Shown here: positions 56,984 to 64,000 of the stretch, piece after piece
How the letters are laid out: every line of letters starts with the position of its first letter
How positions within the stretch are numbered: the first letter of the stretch is position 1
Source: Dryocosmus kuriphilus
Lineage: Eukaryota; Arthropoda; Insecta; Hymenoptera; Cynipidae
DNA length: 64,000 nt
Reading direction: 5' to 3'
NCBI GenBank assembly: GCA_038277395.1
Contig: CM076197.1
Location: 30,645,564 to 30,709,563, forward strand
The notes under the pieces: model-generated
Database searches by the model: none
Told to the model about the DNA's origin: nothing
The model's input: the letters and a program-made list of their open reading frames with translations, nothing else
Program-made: the position numbers and the translations under genes

Positions 56984-57646
56984 GGTTCAAAAAATTTCGG
57001 AAAAATTGACTAATCTACACCAAAATTTTTCCAGTCTTAATTTCGTCGAAAAAAAATTTGTTCCTAAGTCCTTTTCAAATAGAGTATACAAACGCAATTC
57101 ATTGTCTTCTCATGCATTTCCCTAAGTTGCAGTCCGATCTTTTACTCACAAAAAAAGTTCCATGATTCACAAAATAAGTTGATCTGATTGATTGGTCTTC
57201 CGCTCAGTGGCACCTGCCCTTAAGTTCACTTGCTACCTCATTGTGTAATCTTCAATTGTTTCCTGTTTTCGATTCTCATACGTGCGCCCATTCACGCTGC
57301 TACATTCATTTGTTTCTTGATCTTAATTCTCTTTAGACAATTGACATCTTACTTGGCGATATTCGTTTGTTTTTAGTTAGCAAGTATCGTTTATGCGTCA
57401 CTCCGTTACTGTGAAGCTTTGTAGATTTGAGATTGAGTTTTATGATATCCAGATTTAGTACAATATATGATTAATTCAATATCTCTAGTTGTATTTTTCT
57501 ATGCATCTTCGGTTACTACCTTAATGTGTTTAGGTAAGTTTAGTAAGTAAGTTTTATTTATAAGCGTGTTTCTATTCGGTATAAATTTTAATCAGTTCTA
57601 GTTTTTGGAAATATGCTTTTAAACCAACTTGACAATTCCTTGTACC
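56984..57646. other. Central spacer of the inverted-repeat element
   Basis: Noncoding, between the two arms and upstream of the main gene. It could hold the gene's promoter; nothing specific is recognisable. Confidence 0.45.
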
Positions 57647-59302
57647 ATGCCACCTTGTGCTAGGCGAGATACATTTTGTGTCGTATGTGGTAGATTCGTT
57701 GTACCTAAAAATAGAAGGTCTCTAATAGCTGCTGTAAAAAATATGTTTATCAATTGTTATGGTGGCTCAAAAGAAAGTCTAGATGATTCTTGGATTCCTC
57801 AAATCATTTGTTCGACTTGTCTAAGTGACATTAGCAGACATTCTAAAGACAATAAAAAAAATCGTATCTCTATGCCTATGATTTGGCGTGAACCTTTAAG
57901 TCATGAAACGGATTGTTACTTTTGCTTGTGCAGGACTGAAGGTTTCAACTCAAAAAATGTACATGCTTTGATTTACCCTGTTATTGATTCAGTTACGTAT
58001 CCAGTATTTATTAGTATGGAAGAGTCAGAAAATCAAGAAAATAGAGAAGACGACCTAGAGGAAGAATTCGCATCAGACAGTAAAATTTTACAAAAAGAAT
58101 ACTTCAATCAAGAAGAATTAAGCGATCTAATTCGAGATCTAGGTTTTTCTAAAGAAAGCTCAGAACTTCTAGCATCAAGGCTAAAAGAAAAATTGTTTAG
58201 CACCTAATACTAAGATTACTTTTTACCGTGATCGAAATAAACCTTTTAGACAATTTTTTTCTTCTGAAGGAGACTTAGTATATTGTAATGATGTGAAAGG
58301 ATTAGTTGAAGAATTAAAAAATACACCTTATAATGCTGACGAATGGCGACTATTTATAGATTCGTCTACACGAAGTTTGAAAGGTGTTTTGTTGCATAAT
58401 GGTAATAAATATGCACCTCTGCCAGTTTCACATTCTGTTACACTCGGCGAAAAACACGAGACTCTTCACTTTCTTCTTAATAAATTGAATTACAAAAGCC
58501 ACAAATGGCAGCTTTTTGGAGATTTGAAAATAATAACAATCATGCTGGGAACGCAGAGTGGATTCACAAAATTTCAGTGTTTTATTTGCGAATGGAATAG
58601 TCGAGCTCGTGAGAAGCATTATAAACAGAAAAATTGGGCTCTTCGAAAAAATCTGAATACAGGATCATTAAATGTTATAAATAAACATTTAGTGGATCCA
58701 AAAAAATACTGTTACCACCGTTACATATAAAACTCGGCTTAGTGAAACAATATGTTAAGACAATGGGAAAAACGGAAAGTAATGCTTATAAGTATATTTT
58801 TGAGAAGTTTCTTAAACTTTCAGATGCTAAAATAAAAGAGGGAGTATTTGACGGTCCGCAAATTAGAGCTCTGATAAGAGATGGTGAATTTGAGCGAAGA
58901 ATGACTAAAGATGAAAAAGAAGCATGGCAAAGTTTCAGGGACGTTTGCTCCAACTTTTTAGGAAATCATAAACACCCTCGCTACAAAGAAATGGTTGCTA
59001 ATTTGATTAAAAATTTTGAAAAGTTGGGGTGTTTGATGAATTTAAAAACCCATTTTTTGGATTCTCATTTAGATTGGCTCCCTGAAAATTTAGGTGATAT
59101 GAGTGAAGAGCAGGGAGAGAGGTTTCATCAGGACTTCAAAGAAATGGAGCGAAGATATCAAGGAGTATGGGATACTCACATGATGTCTGACTATTGCTGG
59201 TGTCTAAAAAAGGATACGAAGACCAGTCACAAACGTAAGAGTATTCGAAGATCATTTGAGTTAAAAAAAATGCGTTTTTCTGAAAAAAACAAATCGTTTT
59301 AA
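57647..59302 (+). pseudogene. Widespread uncharacterised TE-associated protein, frameshifted
   Basis: Start chosen at the ATG at 57647 (MPPCARRDTFCVVCGRF); the frame extends upstream only with non-ATG codons. The N-terminal region has paired cysteines: CVVC, then IICSTCLSDISRH, then MIWREPLSHETDCYFCLC, suggesting a zinc-binding module. An acidic linker follows (ENQENREDDLEEEFASD). A frameshift at about 58207 leads into DEWRLFIDSSTRSLKGVLLH, LFGDLKIITIMLGTQSG and FQCFICEWNSRAREKHY. A second frameshift at about 58715 leads into the C-terminal half: DAKIKEGVFDGPQIRALIRD, EEQGERFHQDFKEMERRYQG and MMSDYCWCLKKD. I recognise this architecture as a recurrent uncharacterised family in arthropod and other metazoan genomes but know no assigned function. 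No DDE triad is assigned here. Confidence 0.75.
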
Positions 59303-59935
59303 ATAAGCATCACATCTTTGTTTGTAAACAGCATCATGATTTATACATCACATAAACCTGGCGTTGGGGCCCCCCCCTACCGTAGCGGGTAAGTTCTGAG
59401 AGAAGTGGTACCTCCACGTGGTTCAGAATGGGTAACGCTGAAACCACTTCAACTGAATTAAAAATGTTTTTCTATAAGTTTTACATTTGCGGATTTGGAG
59501 TTTGTAAGCTTGGCATTTCTAAGCTTGAAGTTGTAGGCTTGGGCTTTGTGAACTTGCACTTTGTCAGCTAGAAGTTATGGGCTTAAGTGGTTAGTATATT
59601 TAGAGTGTGTGGGTTTGGGGTTCGTTGGTTTAGGGTTTGTATTTATGGGCTTAAGGTTTGTACGCTTGGCGTTTGTGGGTTTGACCATGAATTTCCTTCG
59701 ATCGAGAACTTATAGGATATAAAGAAAACTGGATTTAGATTCAGCGACCTCAAAAACCTATTAATACCCTTACTCATTTGGTTAGCGATGAATTTTGTAG
59801 ATTTGACCTTGAATTGACCTTGACCCTGACCTGATGGGACCAAACGGGCAACGGATTCGAATTCAGCGACCCCGAAAATATAAGACCCATCTAGTCTGGT
59901 CCGTGTTGCAAGGGTTTTGATTTTGTGGTCCTGTG

Positions 59936-60196
59936 TAATGATCTAATTATCATTTTTGAACGTATGACACACCAAAGGAACCTATAAGCATCATACACGA
60001 TTTATTTTATTGCTGCTTTGCATATGAATATTACAACATGAATATTTACCGCTATTATAATACAACACTCCAACAATATATTATACTCGGCGCACAGTGG
60101 GCCAGAAGTCACAAATAGTTGGACAACAGTCAATTTTTCAACTTGAATATTTAAAATAATGACTTCATAAATATTTTGAACAATACTTAAATATCA
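59936..60196. other. Unassigned AT-rich spacer
   Basis: About 260 bp between the inverted-repeat element and the solo LTR. No feature seen. Confidence 0.4.
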
Positions 60197-62192
60197 TGTT
60201 ACGACCTCAAAATTTTATTCAAATTTTTACAAATATCATCGTAACCATAGTTGATAAGTAATATAGCTCGCTGCATTGCCATAGCACGTGCTCGAGCGAA
60301 TGTATCATAACACTCGCTCGAGTAGGTGTCGACTCACGATAAATGTACTGCGGTCAGCAATTTAGTAAAGTCGAAACTAATACAGTCGTTGTACCATGGT
60401 TAGGATGATACAAATGCGAGAGTAGATAAAGTAGGAAGCTCATGATAACTAGAGTGCATTACCACATGTAAGGAAAACTTAAGGTAAATGACTTTCGTAA
60501 CTTGTATCATTTCAACCATTAGATATACGGAGTAAAGTGAAGGTAAAAGATATGTAATTATAAAGCTTCGACAAACAAGAACCTATCCAAATATCAGAAA
60601 GTAGAAATAAATCACTATAAGTTTAAGAATTGAAAGGACCAGGTGAGAGGGATCTCGAAGAATGAATTCACCGTTGATCGATCAATGATCAATCAACAAT
60701 CAATCAATGATCGATCAACGATCGATCGATAATCAATCGATGATCGATCAACGATCGATCGATGATCGATTGATGATCGATCATTGATCGATCGACTATC
60801 TGTCAATAATCCATTCGTAATCGTCTGACATCATCAGAGGCACTTGGTTCACTAAAAATATCAACTACACACTAAAGCTATGTATAAGAATGGAATTGTG
60901 TGACATCAGCAAATGTGCCAAGTCGGTGTGATTTGTCGTTCGAGAGCGTCTAAGCGCATTGTGAAATGACAGGAATCAACAAGTCTTGACTAAGTCTTGT
61001 GCATACGTGACTTATGGTATAAATTCATGATGCTGTTCTGAGTATGCAAAGATGAATTCACCGAAACTAATTATGAAACGTGATAATGCATAAAGCATAA
61101 GCTCAATACAAGTTTTGACACGCTCAGAACGAACGTGACTTATAATATAAATTCATGATGCTTTTCTGAGTAGCAAAGACGAATTAAAACGAAGTTTACT
61201 AAGAAATTGTGAATTATAGACAAAACAAACGTGCTAATGTACAATTCTGCAAGCGAATATGCTGATGTGCAGCTTGTAAGGCGTACGTGACTTTGAGCAT
61301 GAACCCCTATCCTCACAATGGAAGCTCGGGAGTATATAAACCCCCAGTTTTCCCTCAAACTCGTCTTACGTTCCCGGCGGTTACTCTGTACACGTCGCGC
61401 TCCGATCTCTGTATCTTCAAGTAGTAAATGGAAGTAGTCAACTGTTTAAGTATTCCGGCTTGTGAATGTCGCCTTCTGTGACCAATTAAACAACCTCAGG
61501 TAGCTAGGGAAAGTAGTCAACTATATAAGTATTTCGCCTAGTGAATGTCGCCTTCTGTGATCAGTTAAACAACCTCAGGTAGCAAGTAATAGGCTTGTTG
61601 GGCTCAGAAATTGGTTGAATAGCTTCAAGTTACAAGCTCATCGCTAATAGTGAACTAAGTCCCTTTGATCGTGGCTAGTACGGTCATCGTAAAGTCTAGT
61701 TCGGGTTAAAACCAAGTGTCATAAATTCGAACAAGAACTTACGAGTGGATTCGATCGGTAGTCTTATGTTCGTGTATCGCTCGACGGTGAAAGGAAAGTT
61801 GCTTTGATTTCGGTTCCGAGACTTTCACTCTAGCCAAACCAACTCTGTGAAAGAATCTCTTCGCTGTTCTTTCGGAATAGAGACGCAAGCGACGACCACC
61901 TGTATTGCCCTTTCTGAATAGAAAGGTAGTATAAGATTTTATATACGATTATTCACATTTATACATTAAACAACATTTTACCAAACACTCCTTGCATAAA
62001 TTACATCAATATCCTAATCACACTCTTTACCTTTTGAACTTTACTCTTGCACAGTCCGCGTAGGATTGCTAGTGACAACGTCCCACAACAAATAATTGAT
62101 CAGGATTTACCACCCTGATCTAAATCAGCTAAACTCGCCTCCTCTACTTTCAATTTTCCACTCTACCCTCGCTTTTAACTCGGGATGTAACA
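60197..62192 (+). mobile_element. Solo LTR, family S (copy 2)
   Basis: 1996 bp, TGTTACGACCTCAAAA to CTCGGGATGTAACA, with 6-bp inverted ends TGTTAC/GTAACA. A perfect 4-bp duplication ATCA flanks it (60193-60196 and 62193-62196). It matches copy 1 (10029-11546) in ordered blocks, for example ctcgctcgagtaggtgtcga and gcgacaacg-type sequence near the end. It differs by an expanded gatcgatcaacgatcgatcg microsatellite (about 60675-60800) and extra units of the gtgatcagttaaacaacctc repeat near 61470-61600. No coding sequence. Strand is arbitrary. Confidence 0.9.
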
Positions 62193-63150
62193 ATCATAAA
62201 AGCAAAAAAGAAATCCGTATTCAAATTTTTTTTTAACAATTTTGAGGCCCTGAATGTTGCCTAACTTCAAAAATCGAATTCTATTGATTATCCATTACTG
62301 AATTTGAGCGATACTGTCTGAAAAGTTATAGAAAAATTGTAAACAAATATGATTTATACTTGAAGCATATCATATGATCTTCCTCAATATGATGTTTAAA
62401 ATGAAAATTTTATAAAAATTCATAATGTTATTTAACTATTCTGAATAACTCAAAATGAGATTGAAACTTAAAGTTTTATAATGAATAAATAATTTTGCCA
62501 AACCTTGCCAAAAAAAGTGAGGTTGTGTAAGCATTCGAAAGATAGGTGAGTAAAGTTTCGTTAAAAAATTAGAGCCATAAAATGCCGGGAATATGTTAAT
62601 TTAGTTAATTTATAAAAAAAAATATAATGCACGATATAAGTGCATCATTACACTCATACATTTTAGACCAAATTATTTGTAGTTTTAAATTAATTTTAGC
62701 CGTTATTAGCTTGTTTTTATATGGAAAAACATATTCTAAAGTGTAATAATATTTTTAAATGTTATTTTAATCAATATTAACAAATATTTATAACATTAAA
62801 ATATTTTATATACTTGTTGCCCTATTGCTTTAAAATAAATCTGAAAGGTTATGACAACAAAAAATATACAGGTTTGTGAGAAGCTCTGGTAAAGATAAGT
62901 TTTAATCTGCCTGTTACCTGTTCACAATTGCATTAAGACAGGTGCCTCGCGAAGGCCTCGAGCTGACCGCGCGGCTCGAAAGTTGGGACCGTGCCGTAAA
63001 GCTACTTGCGATCAGGTACGGAATTTTTTAGGAGTTACTGTAATTTGTAAAGTATACTACCTTTCTTTATGTTAAGGAACGTTTTCTTATGTTTACTACT
63101 TTAGTTTGAATAAGCCATAGCGTCAATAAAAATAAAAATATAAATTTTAA
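62193..63150. other. Unassigned AT-rich stretch
   Basis: No gene recognised. A short GC-richer segment (gcctcgcgaaggcctcgagc, about 62944-62963) stands out but has no coding signal. Confidence 0.4.
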
Positions 63151-63157
63151 GAAGAAA

Positions 63158-63628
63158 GTGGGGGTTCTTATTGACTATCTTTTCCAAAAATCTTTCCTGG
63201 ACCCTACCAACACTGTAGACTGTAAAGAAAATTTATTTAGCCCTCTACTTTTGACTTTATCAGCACAACTTTCGTCAGTCTTGAGAAAATTCTCTTCAAG
63301 AAAAGACGGAAAAATTTTGTTCCAACATTCATATTTTGCCTCATTCGACTTTCAAGAGTTAAAAATGAAACCGTTTAAAACAAATGTTTATCTTTTTGAT
63401 TTTTATCGTAAAAAGGGTCATGGAAATTTTGTGAAATGTTTTTTAGAAGAAAATTGTGCAGAAGTGTCAGAGAGTGAAAAAAATAAATTAAAGAAAAAAC
63501 TTGTATCTTTTTCCAAGTGCGCTAAAAAAAAATGGAGCAGTGCAAAATATTCAAAAAAAACTTTTTTGTCTAAAAACGCAATGTGGATGAAGATGGATTT
63601 TAATTGCAAAGTGAAAAGGTATTATTGA
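63158..63628 (+). CDS. Hypothetical lysine-rich ORF, possibly an exon
   Basis: A 156-codon open frame (opens with GTG; first in-frame ATG inside at about 63365). Composition looks coding rather than repeat-derived: SFLDPTNTVDCKENLFSPLL, FDFQELKMKPFKTNVYLFDF, then a basic C-terminal half (KNKLKKKLVSFSKCAKKKWS). No family recognised. It could be a small exon of the gene-like region that follows at 63750, or a remnant of an unrelated element. Confidence 0.35.
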   Translation: MGVLIDYLFQKSFLDPTNTVDCKENLFSPLLLTLSAQLSSVLRKFSSRKDGKILFQHSYFASFDFQELKMKPFKTNVYLFDFYRKKGHGNFVKCFLEENCAEVSESEKNKLKKKLVSFSKCAKKKWSSAKYSKKTFLSKNAMWMKMDFNCKVKRYY

Positions 63629-63724
63629 CAGAACTTCATCATATTATTACTAGAACTTCATCACTATATTATCCTAAATATAAATTTATCATATTCTTGA
63701 AATAAAAGTATCTTTACGCGACGA

Positions 63725-64000
63725 AATTCCGTTTCTCGCGCCATTCTGGGAAGCGCGTGATGCATTGCCATATCGAGTAATGTACTATTACAGCTGTCTT
63801 GGTCGTCCAGAAAAATCTTTTCAAAACGTATGTGAAAGATCAAAGCGCAGAAAAACTGAAGATTTGTGAATCATTAACAGCGCTGATCAATTTGTTTTCG
63901 CTACAATTATGAAGTTAAGAACAGAAGGTAATGAAGCAGGTGCTAAAATGATCTAAAAAGTATCTACTTTTCTAAAGCATCAAGCCACAGAGATGTTAAG
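63725..64000 (+). pseudogene. Start of another TE-associated ORF, cut by the window end
   Basis: A frame with in-frame stops reads YYSCLGRPEKSFQNVCERSK, RRKTEDL, stop, ADQFVFATIMKLRTEGNEAG. This resembles the opening of recurrent uncharacterised arthropod repeat proteins with a GRP...ERSKRRKTE signature. The resemblance is from memory and no name is known. It continues past 64000. Confidence 0.35.

Larger units (their letters stand above)
55383..59935 (+). mobile_element. Large inverted-repeat transposon, unclassified, CACAG termini
   Basis: Left end CACAGGACCACAAAATC at 55383; inverted right end GATTTTGTGGTCCTGTG at 59935. A 3-bp TAA lies outside both ends (55380-55382 and 59936-59938), a candidate target duplication. 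The arms are about 1.4-1.6 kb. An outer part holds a unit of about 122 bp (gtcgctgaattc ... caattcaaggtcaa) repeated about three times on the left and about once on the right. A segment of acaaaccccaag-type words follows, then coding sequence: the 3' half of the element's gene is present on both arms. CAC termini with 3-bp duplication recall CACTA-type elements, but the protein is not a CACTA transposase I recognise. Confidence 0.72.

Noticed and set aside
1..64000. Search for host genes, rRNA and tRNA genes
   Set aside because: Nothing met a reasonable standard; every confident coding region belongs to a transposable element.

Overview
This is an AT-rich arthropod window, most likely insect. 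The evidence is the company of element families: mariner and DD41D Tc1/mariner elements, a THAP/P-type transposon, gypsy and BEL/Pao LTR elements, and an insect-type LINE. A hymenopteran is my guess, at low confidence. I find no host gene, rRNA or convincing tRNA. Essentially everything recognisable is transposable-element (TE) sequence nested several levels deep, and almost every coding region is broken by stops, frameshifts or insertions.

Layout. 1-2500: noncoding repeat family and a non-autonomous long-TIR element. 2502-3835: a mariner next to a TA microsatellite. 3883-11872: gypsy element A (5' LTR, gag, protease, RT). Its RT is split at 7545 by a Tc1/mariner-type element (7546-11695, TA duplication), which is itself split by a solo LTR (10029-11546, 4-bp duplication). 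11873-12276: 5' end of a LINE. 12277-43409: gypsy element B, with 423/422-bp LTRs about 30 kb apart. Inside element B lie a 23.3-kb P-element-like transposon (16427-39692, 8-bp duplication) and a BEL/Pao fragment (39701-about 41420). 43410-45093: LINE endonuclease and RT. 45524-55043: a DD41D Tc1/mariner element with long TIRs and TA duplication. It is interrupted by a 5.4-kb ISL2EU-like element (49357-54765) that carries a THAP/DDE transposase gene and a SWIM/YqaJ nuclease gene. 55383-59935: a large inverted-repeat element encoding a widespread but unclassified protein family. 60197-62192: a second solo LTR of the family at 10029. 62193-64000: two unassigned coding-like stretches.

The most unusual items are: (i) the giant P-like element, whose long TIRs consist of a satellite of roughly 152-bp units; (ii) the 55383-59935 element, with CACAG-type termini and half of its own gene captured in the opposite arm; and (iii) repeated accumulation of TCAAGGTCA motifs in the TIRs of two unrelated transposon types. 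The window works as a chronology of insertions: element boundaries could be fixed by finding target duplications where one element interrupts another of known structure.
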